Below are positions 23,603-32,143 of a DNA stretch of 50,352 nt, one piece after another. A model generated the notes under the pieces. That model did not search any database, was not told where the DNA came from, and saw nothing but the letters and a program-made list of their open reading frames with translations. Each line of letters opens with the position of its first letter. The stretch's first letter is position 1. Source of the DNA: Polyangiaceae bacterium (GTDB taxonomy: Bacteria > Myxococcota_A > Polyangia > Polyangiales > Polyangiaceae); contig WQZB01000033.1 of the NCBI GenBank assembly GCA_009780955.1, positions 1 to 50,352 of the forward strand. Reading direction: 5' to 3'. The position numbers were made by a program, and so were the translations under genes.

Positions 23603-25741
23603 ATGGATGCCACGGTCCGCGTGACGCTTCTTGTTCGGCGCGCGGCCCGCGCGAGCTTCGGCCTTGTGCTGACGTGCGCCCTGGCTGCATTCGTTGTCTT
23701 GCGCGGTGGGGCGGCCGCGGTCGGCCCCGAGCTGGTTACGCTTGGCTGTCTCTGGCTGCTGCTCGTGGCCAAGCGTTTGCGGTCCAAGCTAAGGCTCACG
23801 GGCGACGCTCCATTCCTCCTCGATTTCGAGCTCGGCGCGCTCTTGTCCGTCGGACTCGACGCCGTTTTGCTCCGGCTGGACGGCACGCTTTCCGGGCGCT
23901 TCTCGCCGGCTATTTATGTCCTCATTGCGCTCGTCGCATCGTACGGGCGCCCTGTGCCAGGGCTTTTCGTTGTTGGATGGATCGTCGTTCTCGATGCGCT
24001 CATACGCTACAAGGCGCTCGGCGAACCAAACTACGAAGCTCTCGCCACACAAGCGGCTTTCGCGTGCGCGTTTGCCCTGCTCAACCTCGTTCTTCTCCGC
24101 GCCGAGGTCGCTCGCGTACGCATCACGGCGCGCGCGCGGATTGAAGATGAACTTTTGCGTCTGCGTGACGATGCGCGCAGCTACCGCCTGCTCGGCGCTG
24201 GCGAGGCAAGAGGCGAAAAAGCCGAAGAACAAAACACCGAAGAGCGCCTTACCCGCTCGAGCGTCGATGAGATTCATCAATCCGTGCATTATGCATTAGA
24301 TTTGTTGCGCCACTGCCTTGACCTCTACACCGCGGTTCTTTTGTGGCGCACCAACTCGGGAACGCACCTTCGCATCAGCGAGCTGTCAACGGCATCCGAC
24401 GACGTTCGCGACGCACCGTTTTCGATCGGCGATGGTGTGCTCGCGGCTGTACTCACCAAGAAAGAGGCCGTGCTACTCGAAAATCTCGGGCCTTCGTACA
24501 TTGTCCCGTACTACGTGGGCGGCTGCCCGGTAAGAGCGCTCGCGGCGATCCCCGTTGTCGACGACGGCATTGTACGCGGTGTTCTTGCTCTCGACCGCAT
24601 CGACAATCGCCCGTTCTCTTCGCACGAGCACGATCTTGCGGCGCAGGCCGCACACTACTGCCTGCGCGCCATTCAGAACGAGCGCATCTTCGTGCAGCTC
24701 GAACGCGCGAAAGTCGAGCAGGGCAAGCTTTATCGTGCGGCCCAAGCCCTTGGCGCTGCCCTCAGCGAGAAAGACGTGGTCGAGGCTGGCGTGCGCGCGG
24801 CACGCGAGATTGCAAGCTTCGATCTTGCTGCGGTCACGACTTGGGATGAGGCCACGCGCATGCACCAGGTTTGCGCAGCCAAGAGCGAAGAGTTGGCGAT
24901 CGAGCAGCTCGTTGGCCAACGCTTTGCCCACAACACAGGCCTTGTTTCAATGGTCGTAACGAACCGCTTTCCGCTTCCGTACAAAGGCGAGTTCGATAGA
25001 ACGCATCAAGTCGTGCTCACCAAGCGCCTTGCGTGGCCAAACATTCCGTCGCTTCTCGTTTTGCCGCTACTTCACCACGGCCGCCCGCTCGGCACGCTCA
25101 TTCTTGGCGCGAAACGGCGCCATGCGTTCGGTGACACGGTACGCCCAACGCTCGAAGTTCTCGCGAGCCACCTCGCCGTCAGCCTTTCCAACGCACGCAT
25201 GGTTCACAAGCTCGAGACCATGGCAACCACCGACGGCATGACGGGCCTTTTCAACAAGCGATCCATGCTCGAGCAGGCGAAAGCAAAAATGAGTGCAGCC
25301 TTGCGCTTTCGGCGCCAGCTTTCGGTGCTTGTTTGTGACATCGATTTCTTCAAGTCTGTCAACGATACTTACGGCCACGACGTTGGCGATGTCGTCATCA
25401 AAGGGCTAAGTGAGATTCTCAAACGCCAGAAGCGCGCTACCGACATCGTGGCTCGCTTTGGCGGCGAGGAGTTCGTTGTGGTCTGCGAGCAAACCGACCT
25501 TGCCGGCGCGCGTTTGCTCGGCGAGCGCATCCGCGACGAGCTAGAAAAAACCGTTTTTCAAACGCCGAACGGCCCGCTCAAAGTGACCTGTTCGGTGGGC
25601 ATTGCCACCTTCCCCGAAGCGGGCGTGACGTGGGACAACCTTTTCAAGGCCGCGGACGACGCGCTTTACGCTTCGAAGCGCGGCGGCCGCAACCGCGTGA
25701 GCGCATGGCAGCCGTTGGCGCCACGCATCAAGGCCGGGTGA
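23603..25741 (+). CDS. Membrane diguanylate cyclase with tandem GAF domains
   Basis: 712 aa. N-terminal membrane region with about four or five helices (about 15-165), a charged coiled linker, GAF-like domain 1 (about 215-350), GAF-like domain 2 (about 370-525), then GGDEF (about 545-705) with DxD metal residues in VLVCDIDFFKSVND and the active-site GGEEF near 620. RATD lies five residues before GGEEF, matching the RxxD inhibitory site, so product inhibition by c-di-GMP is expected. It makes c-di-GMP from two GTP, with activity probably set by ligands of the GAF domains and by the membrane part. Divergent from the rhomboid gene. The stop is followed at once by a GACCGC hairpin related to box B. 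Confidence 0.92.
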   Translation: MDATVRVTLLVRRAARASFGLVLTCALAAFVVLRGGAAAVGPELVTLGCLWLLLVAKRLRSKLRLTGDAPFLLDFELGALLSVGLDAVLLRLDGTLSGRFSPAIYVLIALVASYGRPVPGLFVVGWIVVLDALIRYKALGEPNYEALATQAAFACAFALLNLVLLRAEVARVRITARARIEDELLRLRDDARSYRLLGAGEARGEKAEEQNTEERLTRSSVDEIHQSVHYALDLLRHCLDLYTAVLLWRTNSGTHLRISELSTASDDVRDAPFSIGDGVLAAVLTKKEAVLLENLGPSYIVPYYVGGCPVRALAAIPVVDDGIVRGVLALDRIDNRPFSSHEHDLAAQAAHYCLRAIQNERIFVQLERAKVEQGKLYRAAQALGAALSEKDVVEAGVRAAREIASFDLAAVTTWDEATRMHQVCAAKSEELAIEQLVGQRFAHNTGLVSMVVTNRFPLPYKGEFDRTHQVVLTKRLAWPNIPSLLVLPLLHHGRPLGTLILGAKRRHAFGDTVRPTLEVLASHLAVSLSNARMVHKLETMATTDGMTGLFNKRSMLEQAKAKMSAALRFRRQLSVLVCDIDFFKSVNDTYGHDVGDVVIKGLSEILKRQKRATDIVARFGGEEFVVVCEQTDLAGARLLGERIRDELEKTVFQTPNGPLKVTCSVGIATFPEAGVTWDNLFKAADDALYASKRGGRNRVSAWQPLAPRIKAG

Positions 25742-25742
25742 T

Positions 25743-25760
25743 GACCGCTTTCGGGCGGTC
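25743..25760. terminator. Hairpin after the GGDEF gene, box-B-like
   Basis: GACCGC-TTTCGG-GCGGTC begins 1 nt after the stop. The left arm and loop (GACCGCTTTCG) equal the left half of extended box B, while the right half differs. Confidence 0.5.
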
Positions 25761-25803
25761 TGTCCGCTTTACACAACGAGCAACGGTAATCATTATTGCG
25801 CGT

Positions 25804-26151
25804 ATGAGCGATGACAAGCAAAAGCCCGTCGATGACCTCAAACAGGGCCTTGGCTTGCTTTTTCGTGCGGTCAAAGGTGCTGTCGAGCGCATCCCTACCG
25901 AACAAATCGAAAGCGCCGTGAAAGACGGCGCCAAAGAGTTTGGCCGCGCCATCGACAGCTTCAGCACGGAACTCGACAAGGCGTTTCACAAAGCAAGCGG
26001 AACCTCTTCGCAGCCACCCGCACCACCGCCGCCAGCAGCTGCGCCGCCTAACGAGCCTAACGCGGCCAACGAAAAGAGACGCGAAGCGAAAGACGAGCCG
26101 AGCAAGCAGAACGAGCACAACGAGCCCCCCAAAGGCCCGCGCATCGGATAA
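25804..26151 (+). CDS. Hypothetical small protein with disordered tail
   Basis: 115 aa from the ATG at 25804; the frame is open further upstream only as an overlap with the cyclase gene. The N-terminal half forms amphipathic helices (VDDLKQGLGLLFRAVKGAVERI, EFGRAIDSFSTELDKAFHKA), as in small proteins with a repeated 'FxxAxxxxxxEI' pattern. The C-terminal half is Pro/Ala-rich, then Asn/Glu/Lys-rich (PNEPNAANEKRREAK) and surely disordered. No signal peptide or membrane helix. The family is not recognised; similar proteins occur beside membrane genes in myxobacteria (weak recollection). 18 bp before the next gene, so likely an operon. Confidence 0.6.
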   Translation: MSDDKQKPVDDLKQGLGLLFRAVKGAVERIPTEQIESAVKDGAKEFGRAIDSFSTELDKAFHKASGTSSQPPAPPPPAAAPPNEPNAANEKRREAKDEPSKQNEHNEPPKGPRIG

Positions 26152-26169
26152 AGCCGCTAGTATCGCGGT

Positions 26170-26994
26170 GTGGCGGCAACAAAAAAGTTCGAAGCGGCAA
26201 GTCAACGGACCACGTTCATAGGAGTGTCTCCGCTCCTTGCAACCCTATTTAGGTTCGATGCCTTTCTCTCTGAGACTAGGTCCTCTTTCGGGACGAGGAC
26301 GAGGTCCTCTGTCTTAGGGATGATGATTGTTGCACTATGCGTGTTGTTTCTCCTCATTGGCGGATCCATTGCGATTACGTGTTTGGCCTTTGTGGTGCCG
26401 CTACTTATTTTGGGTATTCTTCCAACGTGGATTGAAGTCGGAGTCGACGGGATCATGATCCGATGGCTTTGGCGCAGGCTCTTTGTGCCAATCGCTCAAA
26501 TCGATGACGTGTCCACCGAAGACCATCGCATCGTTTTGTTGCACCTTACATCAGGTTGTACCGAGAAAATCCACGCTTCATGGCGCACAAGTGTTGCGCT
26601 TGTAGCACGGATCAACGACATCCTCTTGAGTCGCCGTTCGCTCGACACGAGGGAGGATCTGCTCGCCATGGTGAACCGTGGAATGCAGACCAGCGAGCAA
26701 TGGCTCGCCGCGCTCACCAAGCTTCGAGACACGCACGAAGGCTATCGCGACGTTGCCATCCGCGATGAAGATCTCTGGCCGCTGGTCGAAAACCCCGCGG
26801 CCCCCGAAGATGCCCGCGCAGCAGCAGCCATGGTGCTGCGACGCTCGCTCGATGACAGTGGCAAAGCACGCCTACGCATCGCGGCCGAGGCTACGCTTTC
26901 GCCAAAGCTTCGCGTCGCCCTCGACGCCGCCGCCGACTCCGACGAGAAGGTATTCGAAGCGCTTCGCGATATGTGCGACCCGCTTTCGATTTGA
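26170..26994 (+). CDS. Membrane protein with PH-like domain, unknown
   Basis: 274 aa from a GTG. Two adjacent membrane helices at about 50-88 (SVLGMMIVALCVLFLLIGG and AITCLAFVVPLLILGILP) are followed by a beta-rich segment (IEVGVDGIMIRWLWRRLFVPIAQIDDVS, IVLLHLTSG) that resembles the bacterial PH-like domain of DUF304-type proteins, then a helical C-terminus (AAAMVLRRSLDDSGKARLRIAAEATLSPKLRVAL). Function unknown, probably membrane-associated. The C-terminal residues LSI and the TGA stop are encoded by a perfect box B repeat, so the repeat has set the present 3' end. The family's natural C-terminus cannot be judged here. Confidence 0.65.
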   Translation: MAATKKFEAASQRTTFIGVSPLLATLFRFDAFLSETRSSFGTRTRSSVLGMMIVALCVLFLLIGGSIAITCLAFVVPLLILGILPTWIEVGVDGIMIRWLWRRLFVPIAQIDDVSTEDHRIVLLHLTSGCTEKIHASWRTSVALVARINDILLSRRSLDTREDLLAMVNRGMQTSEQWLAALTKLRDTHEGYRDVAIRDEDLWPLVENPAAPEDARAAAAMVLRRSLDDSGKARLRIAAEATLSPKLRVALDAAADSDEKVFEALRDMCDPLSI

Positions 26995-26998
26995 CGCG
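26980..26998 (+). repeat. Box B, perfect copy containing the stop codon
   Basis: CCGCTTTCGATTTGACGCG. Its internal TGA (26992-26994) ends the upstream gene. Element A follows 11 bp later. Confidence 0.9.
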
Positions 26999-27009
26999 AG
27001 GTCAACGAA

Positions 27010-27081
27010 GGGCACCCACAAGGGGTGCCCCTACAACCAACAAAACGCATTCTTCGTAGGGGCGGCCCTTGTGGCCGCCCC
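27010..27081. repeat. Element A: two palindromes between convergent genes
   Basis: 27010-27034 (GGGCACC...GGTGCCC then CTAC) and 27056-27081 (GTAGGGGC with a GCGGCC/GGCCGC stem), separated by AACCAACAAAACGCATTCTTC-like linker sequence. The outermost ends are incomplete. Confidence 0.85.
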
Positions 27082-27090
27082 ATAACCGTA

Positions 27091-29082
27091 TCATTTCAAT
27101 TTGGCACCGGGCAGGGCGGCGCCATCGATCGTTGCGAGCTTGAGATTTTCCGATGGTCCGCTCGCCAAAAGCATGCCTTGCGACACGAGCTTCTCTTTGC
27201 CGGCACCGAAATCGGCCGAGCCAAATTCGCGCGGAGCGAGGTTCGCAACCACGAGCACTTTACGGCCAACGAGATCGGCAGGCGCAAAGGTCAGCGCAAG
27301 ACCCGCGACGATCGTGCGAGGCAAGGGCTCGCCGAGGTCGACCGTCAGGCGAAGAAGCTTGTCTTTTTTCGGGACTTTTTCGGCGGCTTTCACAAGCCCA
27401 ACGCGCAAATCGATTTTCGCGAAATCGTCAAAGCCAAGAAACTGATTCTCAGCGCTCTCGGCTTTCGCGTCTGCCTCGGCTTTCTTGGCGCCGGATTCCG
27501 TATCTACAAGGACCGTTTTGGGAATCAGTGTTTCAAGAATATCTCTCGTACGGTCCTTGTCGAACGTCGGGAAAAGGGGGCCTGCCGGGCGAAGCGGCGC
27601 GCCTGCCATGAGGAAAGGCCCGACGATGTCGGTGGGAAACAGATCTACGCCGAGTTCGGGCTTGATGGGCGGCAGACCAAGCTGCGCGCGCATGGCATCG
27701 CTTTTGTTTGGCATGGCCGGCCAAATGGCCACCGACAGCACCGCGAGAACATCGAGCAGCGTTGCAAGTGCGGTGTGTGCACGCTCAGGCGTGCTTGCCC
27801 ACGGCGCGGCACGATCGACGTAGGTGTTGGCCGCCGAGCTGATCGCGAAAGTCGCTTCGAGCGCGCGGTGCGGTTCGATCGATTCCCACCCATTTCGCGC
27901 GAGAGTGAGATTGGTCACCACGCTCCGAAAGAGCTCCTCTTCCAAAGCGGTGCGCGCCCCCTGCACGGGCACTTTGCCCCCCGTCACCTTCTGGCAAAGA
28001 CCGAGCACACGCGAAAGAAGATTGCCGAGGTTCTTGCCAAGGTCTGCGTTGTAGCGTTCGATGAGCGCGGCGTGATCGAAATCGCCGTCTTGCCCAAAAG
28101 CAATCGCGCGCAAAAGATGGTAGCGGAGCGTGTCGGAACCAAGCTCGCGAGCAATCTTCAGCGGGTCCACGGCGTTGCGCAGCGCTTTGCCCATTTTCTG
28201 GCCGTCGATGGTGAGAAAGCCATGCGCGAATACAGTCTGGGGGATTTGCTTTTCCGTGTATCCTGCACTCAATAGAAAAGCCGGCCAATAAACCGCGTGA
28301 AAGCGCAAGATGTCTTTGCCAACGAGGTGAACGACCTTGCCGTTCGGCGGCCAAAAACGCACAAGACTTCCTTGGCCGAGCACGCTCAAGTAATTGGCGA
28401 GTGCGTCGAACCACACGTACATGACGTGTTTCGGATTGCCAGGAACGGGGATGCCCCACGTAAAACTCGTTCGCGACACGGACAGGTCCCGAAGGCCACT
28501 CTCAACGAACGACACAACCTCGTTGCGGCGCGACTCGGGTTGGATGAAATGCGGATGCCGCGCATAGAAATCGAGCAGCACCTTTTGCCATTTTTCAAGG
28601 CGGAAGAAGTAGCTCTTCTCTTTCACACGCTCGGCAGACGTTTTGTGCAAAGGGCATAAACCTGACTCGAGCTCTTTGTCGGTTTTGAGCGATTCGCAAC
28701 CAACGCAGTACCAGCCTTCGTATTCGCCTTCGTAAAGATCCCCATTGGCTTCAATTTTTTCCCAGAGCTCGATAACGAATGCTTCATGGTCAACATCGGT
28801 CGTGCGAACGAATCTGTTGGCAACGATATCGAGCTTTGGCCACGCCTCTTTGAAGCGCTCGCTAATTTTGTCGGTAAACGCCTTTGGATCACTCCCCTGC
28901 TCTTTTGCTTGCCGCTGGATTTTTAAACCATGTTCGTCGGTGCCAGTGAGCATGAAAGTTTCATCACCACGAAGGCAGTGAAACCGGCGCAAGGCATCGG
29001 CAACAATCGTTGTGTACGCAGTGCCGAGATGTGGCACATCGTTTACGTAGTAGATTGGTGTTGTGACGGAAAAGCGTTCCAT
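27091..29082 (-). CDS. metG: Methionyl-tRNA synthetase
   Basis: 663 aa. Class I catalytic core with the HIGH-type motif PHLGTAY near 17-23, a Cys-containing connective region (CVGCESL...GLCPLHK), the WIDALANYL-like stretch (YVWFDALANYL), KMSKS-type loop written KMGKALRN near 296, and an anticodon-binding helical domain. A C-terminal EMAPII-like tRNA-binding OB domain (FDDFAKIDLRVGLVKAAEKV, KLLRLTVDLG, SQGMLLA) covers about 553-663. It charges tRNA-Met with methionine. The KMSKS loop departs from consensus at Ser to Gly and Ser to Ala; Gly at the first position also occurs in active MetRS enzymes. A strong hairpin lies 6 nt upstream of the ATG. This is the only aminoacyl-tRNA synthetase gene seen here. 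Confidence 0.95.
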   Translation of the reverse strand: MERFSVTTPIYYVNDVPHLGTAYTTIVADALRRFHCLRGDETFMLTGTDEHGLKIQRQAKEQGSDPKAFTDKISERFKEAWPKLDIVANRFVRTTDVDHEAFVIELWEKIEANGDLYEGEYEGWYCVGCESLKTDKELESGLCPLHKTSAERVKEKSYFFRLEKWQKVLLDFYARHPHFIQPESRRNEVVSFVESGLRDLSVSRTSFTWGIPVPGNPKHVMYVWFDALANYLSVLGQGSLVRFWPPNGKVVHLVGKDILRFHAVYWPAFLLSAGYTEKQIPQTVFAHGFLTIDGQKMGKALRNAVDPLKIARELGSDTLRYHLLRAIAFGQDGDFDHAALIERYNADLGKNLGNLLSRVLGLCQKVTGGKVPVQGARTALEEELFRSVVTNLTLARNGWESIEPHRALEATFAISSAANTYVDRAAPWASTPERAHTALATLLDVLAVLSVAIWPAMPNKSDAMRAQLGLPPIKPELGVDLFPTDIVGPFLMAGAPLRPAGPLFPTFDKDRTRDILETLIPKTVLVDTESGAKKAEADAKAESAENQFLGFDDFAKIDLRVGLVKAAEKVPKKDKLLRLTVDLGEPLPRTIVAGLALTFAPADLVGRKVLVVANLAPREFGSADFGAGKEKLVSQGMLLASGPSENLKLATIDGAALPGAKLK

Positions 29083-29088
29083 CGTAAC

Positions 29089-29108
29089 CGGCGTGCTTTA
29101 GCACGCCG
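29089..29108. promoter_or_regulatory. Perfect hairpin in the metG leader
   Basis: CGGCGTGC-TTTA-GCACGCCG, an 8-bp stem ending 6 nt before the metG ATG in the 53-bp divergent gap. It would cover the metG ribosome-binding region. It may be another dispersed palindrome and not a dedicated control element. Confidence 0.5.
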
Positions 29109-29135
29109 CGCGCGACTGGCGGAGAAGACATTGTC

Positions 29136-29645
29136 ATGCAAGCACGTTCCTTCAGTCTTGGTATTTCAGCGTTCTTCTTGTTGTCGGCCGGATCCGCGGT
29201 CGTGGCTTGTGGCATCAGCAGCGTCGGTAGTGCCCCGAACAACGAGGCTGCGGAATCCACCGCGGGCGACACGGAAGCAGGCGGCACCATGTCTGGCGAC
29301 ACGGCGGACAGCAGCGCCGAGGCTTCATCGCCAAGGGGTGACGCCGCGTGCGATCCCACCCAAGATATCTTTTGTGGCATCCCAGGCGACTTTCCGTTGG
29401 GCGGCGGCACGACCTGGGGCGTGTGCATGACGTGCTTGCAGACGTCGTGCAGGTTGAGCAGCGACAGCTGCAACGACGACGGCGAATGCAACGACTTGGC
29501 CACAAGGCTGCGCGATTGCCTCGGGAGCAGCAACCAAGATTGCTCCTCCGATGCCTTGAACCTGCTCGTTGAGCTCGTTCAATCGGCGGTCGACTGCGCA
29601 GAACAAGAGTGCAGCAATGACTGCGCAATCAATAGTAGCGAGTAG
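29136..29645 (+). CDS. Cys-rich lipoprotein, paralogue 1
   Basis: 169 aa. Signal peptide with lipobox VVAC (Cys near 25), an acidic Ser/Thr/Ala spacer, then a compact Cys-rich domain: C-x(7)-FCGIPGDFPLGG, CMTCLQTSC, C..DGEC, LRDCLG, C.., VDCAEQECSNDCAI. The same spacing appears in the next gene, so the two are tandem paralogues. Disulfide-bonded surface domain expected; function unknown. A Gly/Ala-rich GGCGGAGAAG stretch lies before the ATG. Divergent from metG, with only 53 bp between starts. Confidence 0.75.
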   Translation: MQARSFSLGISAFFLLSAGSAVVACGISSVGSAPNNEAAESTAGDTEAGGTMSGDTADSSAEASSPRGDAACDPTQDIFCGIPGDFPLGGGTTWGVCMTCLQTSCRLSSDSCNDDGECNDLATRLRDCLGSSNQDCSSDALNLLVELVQSAVDCAEQECSNDCAINSSE

Positions 29646-29825
29646 TCTGCTGCGACTCACCACGAAGAATCATTGGGCCCGCGCCAGCGAGAGCACCCAA
29701 CGATGCTCACCATTCCGTCATTGTTGCTAGCGCGTCACCTTCGCACATTCGAGTTGCAGCGCTCGGAGAGCTAGTCATGGCCTCATGCCTCGGATATGCT
29801 CCGAGCGTTGCAGGAGGACCTCGTT

Positions 29826-30290
29826 ATGCGAATGCCTATCTTCGTTATTCTTGGTGCGTCAGCTTTGCTTATGGCAGCTGGGTTTACGGTTTCAGCATGC
29901 AGCAGCAGTAGCGGCAGCGACGACAATTCAGGTAGCCCAACGACCAACACAGACTCCACCAGCGTCACGTGCGACTCCGCCAAAAGCGCCTTCTTGTGCG
30001 ACATCGAAGAGGGCATCCCGTTGGCTGGCAACGCAACATCCACCACGTGCAAAGCGTGCCTAATAAACAATTGCAGCGACGAAGCGCTCGCCTGCGCCAA
30101 CGCCAGCACCAACACTTGCAAGACTGAAGCCACAGGCCTCCTTACTTGCCTACAAAACAACGGTGCCAATGCCGCCTCAAAATGCAAGTTAGAAGCTCTA
30201 GGCGCGGAGGCAGGGGCCCCGGATCTCGTTGTATGCGCAGAAGACAATTGCGATGCTGATTGCTCGATTACCGCGATGACCAATCAGTAA
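29826..30290 (+). CDS. Cys-rich lipoprotein, paralogue 2
   Basis: 154 aa. AGGAGG at a spacing of 8 fixes the ATG at 29826. Signal peptide with lipobox VSAC, a Ser/Gly/Asp/Thr spacer, then the domain C-x-FLCDIEEGIPLAG, CKACLINNC, C.., C.., LLTCLQ, C.., VCAEDNCDADCSI. It aligns position by position with the Cys pattern of the preceding gene (the 'CxxCLxxxC', 'LxxCLx' and 'C-x4-C-x2-DC-x-I' blocks), although overall identity is low. Function unknown. The 180 bp between the two genes holds an imperfect CTCGGA/TCCGAG hairpin at 29789-29805, just before the ribosome-binding site. Confidence 0.75.
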   Translation: MRMPIFVILGASALLMAAGFTVSACSSSSGSDDNSGSPTTNTDSTSVTCDSAKSAFLCDIEEGIPLAGNATSTTCKACLINNCSDEALACANASTNTCKTEATGLLTCLQNNGANAASKCKLEALGAEAGAPDLVVCAEDNCDADCSITAMTNQ

Positions 30291-30324
30291 ATCGAAATAC
30301 CAAACGCGCTAAAATGCATATTTC

Positions 30325-30352
30325 GTAGGGGCGCAGCATGCTGCGCCCCTAC
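30325..30352. repeat. Element A, single perfect unit between convergent genes
   Basis: GTAGGGGC/GCCCCTAC ends around GCAGCATGCTGC. Preceded by a CGCGCTAAAATGCATATTTC-type linker related to those in other copies. Confidence 0.9.
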
Positions 30353-30394
30353 TGCGCGACCACCGCAACCGCCAACGCGCAAACGCGAAGAGGG

Positions 30395-30413
30395 CGCGTC
30401 AAATCGAAGGCGG
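30395..30413 (-). repeat. Box B just after the accC stop
   Basis: 18 of 19 matches. On the minus strand it starts 1 nt after the TAA (30417-30415). Its 3' extension (CGCCAACGCGC, GAAGAGGG) is shared with the copy after lexA, so the repeat is longer than 19 bp. Confidence 0.85.
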
Positions 30414-30414
30414 T

Positions 30415-31947
30415 TTACCGCAGCGCGCGAGCGCGATGGTTCCCGACCCATGGCGACAAGTGTGAACCGCTCTGGCCTTGGGCTGCGGAGTTGGCGCCGG
30501 TTGCGCGCTCCAAACGCGCCGCCGCAATGGCAATCGCCACAGCCACGGCCTCACGATTGTCCTCTGCCAAAACGGGTTCGCCGAGCAGAAATTCCTTGTT
30601 CCGATCGATGAAGCCGGTGTCGTAGCGGCCCGCAACGAAGTCAGGATGGTGAAAGAGCTTGCTATGGAAAACGAGGTTCGTGCGAATGCCCGTGACAATG
30701 TATTCCGTCAAGGCGCGGCGCATGCGCAAAACGGCGTACTGTCGCGTGGGCGCCCAAACGCACAGCTTCGAAATGAGCGGATCGTAGTAGCTTGAAATCA
30801 TAGCGCCCGAGTAGGCGCCGCCGTCGTCGCGAATGCCGGGCCCTGCGGGCGTGGCAAGGTGCTCGATGCGGCCTGGCGATGGCAAGAAGCCGTTCGACGG
30901 ATCCTCCGCGTAGATACGACACTGAATTGCAGCGCCGCGCCCGACGAGATCGGTCTGTGCAAACTGCAACTTTTCACCTTGCGCGATATTGACCATTTCG
31001 CGCACGAAGTCGAGGCCGCTGATAAGCTCGGTCACCGGGTGCTCGACCTGAAGACGCGTGTTCATCTCGAGGAAGTAGAAGTTGCCGTCTTCTGCGAGAA
31101 GAAACTCGAAGGTGCCAGCGCTGAAGTAACCCACGGCTTTGGCACCTTGCACGGCAATCGCACCCATGCGTGCAACGAGCTCGCGCGACGCAGCGGGCGA
31201 CGGCGTTTCTTCGACAACCTTTTGGTTGCGGCGCTGAATGGAGCAGTCGCGCTCGAAAACGTGAACCATGTTGCCTTCGCGATCGCCCAAAACTTGAATC
31301 TCGACATGGCGCGGCCGAACAATGGCCTTTTCGAGATAAACGGTGTCGTCGGCGAAGAACTTCTTCGCTTCGGAGCGAGCGCGCTCCCAAGCGTTCGCCA
31401 TTTCATTCTCGGCGTGCACGAGGCGCATACCCTTGCCGCCGCCGCCCGCGGCTGCCTTCAGCATGACGGGAAAGCCAATTTTTTTCGCGGCGGCAATGGC
31501 TTCGTCGGTCGTGTTGCACATGGCGCCCGGCACAATGGGCACGCCGGCGGCCTGCATTTTCGCGCGCGCAGCGGTTTTCGAACCCATCTGGCGCATGGCA
31601 CTGGCAGGCGGACCTATGAACGTAACGCCCGCGCGGTCGCAGGCGTCGGCAAATTCGGCGTTTTCGCTGAGAAAGCCGTACCCAGGGTGAATGGCATCGC
31701 AGCCGGCCTTCTTGGCAGCGTCGAGAACCTTATCGATGCGGAGGTAGCTCTCGGACGCGGGTGAAGGGCCGATGGGATATGCCTCGTCGGCCATGCGCAC
31801 ATGCAAAGCTGCGCGATCGGCTTCGGAGTAAATGGCAACGGCACGGATGCCCATTTCGTGGAGCGTTCGCGTGACGCGGATGGCGATTTCGCCACGGTTG
31901 GCGACAAGAACTTTCTTGAAAGTGCGCGGCATGGTTTGGGCATTCAC
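30415..31947 (-). CDS. accC: Biotin carboxylase (acetyl-CoA or related acyl-CoA carboxylase subunit)
   Basis: 510 aa. Starts KKVLVANRGEIAIRV, with HPGYGFLSENAEFA, the ATP-grasp glycine loop GGGGKGM, ERDCSIQRRNQKVVEE, FLEMNTRLQVEHPVTE and CRIYAEDP. These are the biotin carboxylase hallmarks: ATP-dependent carboxylation of biotin on a carrier protein. There is no biotin-carboxyl-carrier domain at the C-terminus, so it needs a separate BCCP. No accB or carboxyltransferase gene is adjacent, so acetyl-CoA carboxylase cannot be told from propionyl- or methylcrotonyl-type enzymes. The last ~45 residues extend beyond the usual end, rich in Ala and Ser. GTG start with AGGG upstream; ATG at 31932 is an alternative. 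Confidence 0.9.
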   Translation of the reverse strand: MNAQTMPRTFKKVLVANRGEIAIRVTRTLHEMGIRAVAIYSEADRAALHVRMADEAYPIGPSPASESYLRIDKVLDAAKKAGCDAIHPGYGFLSENAEFADACDRAGVTFIGPPASAMRQMGSKTAARAKMQAAGVPIVPGAMCNTTDEAIAAAKKIGFPVMLKAAAGGGGKGMRLVHAENEMANAWERARSEAKKFFADDTVYLEKAIVRPRHVEIQVLGDREGNMVHVFERDCSIQRRNQKVVEETPSPAASRELVARMGAIAVQGAKAVGYFSAGTFEFLLAEDGNFYFLEMNTRLQVEHPVTELISGLDFVREMVNIAQGEKLQFAQTDLVGRGAAIQCRIYAEDPSNGFLPSPGRIEHLATPAGPGIRDDGGAYSGAMISSYYDPLISKLCVWAPTRQYAVLRMRRALTEYIVTGIRTNLVFHSKLFHHPDFVAGRYDTGFIDRNKEFLLGEPVLAEDNREAVAVAIAIAAARLERATGANSAAQGQSGSHLSPWVGNHRARALR

Positions 31948-32143
31948 CGATACCCTGGATGGCCCCTCGTTGCTAGACCGCTTTCAGGCGGATGCGAGTT
32001 TTGAGCCGAGGTCGAGGCCGACTTGCACAGCATACTTCCCCGACAAAATGCGGCTCTGCTTGCGTAACTACCAGGCATGCCTTTACTCTTGGTTTCGGCA
32101 CCACGATGACGGCGCCCACACTTACGAAAGGGATTATCGTCGC

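Noticed and set aside
27025..28275. 416-codon plus-strand open frame opposite metG
   Set aside because: Antisense to well-conserved MetRS motifs; its first codons come from an element A palindrome.
31975..31990. Box-B-like GACCGCTTTC upstream of accC
   Set aside because: Only the left half matches and it lies at a gene start; treated as chance.
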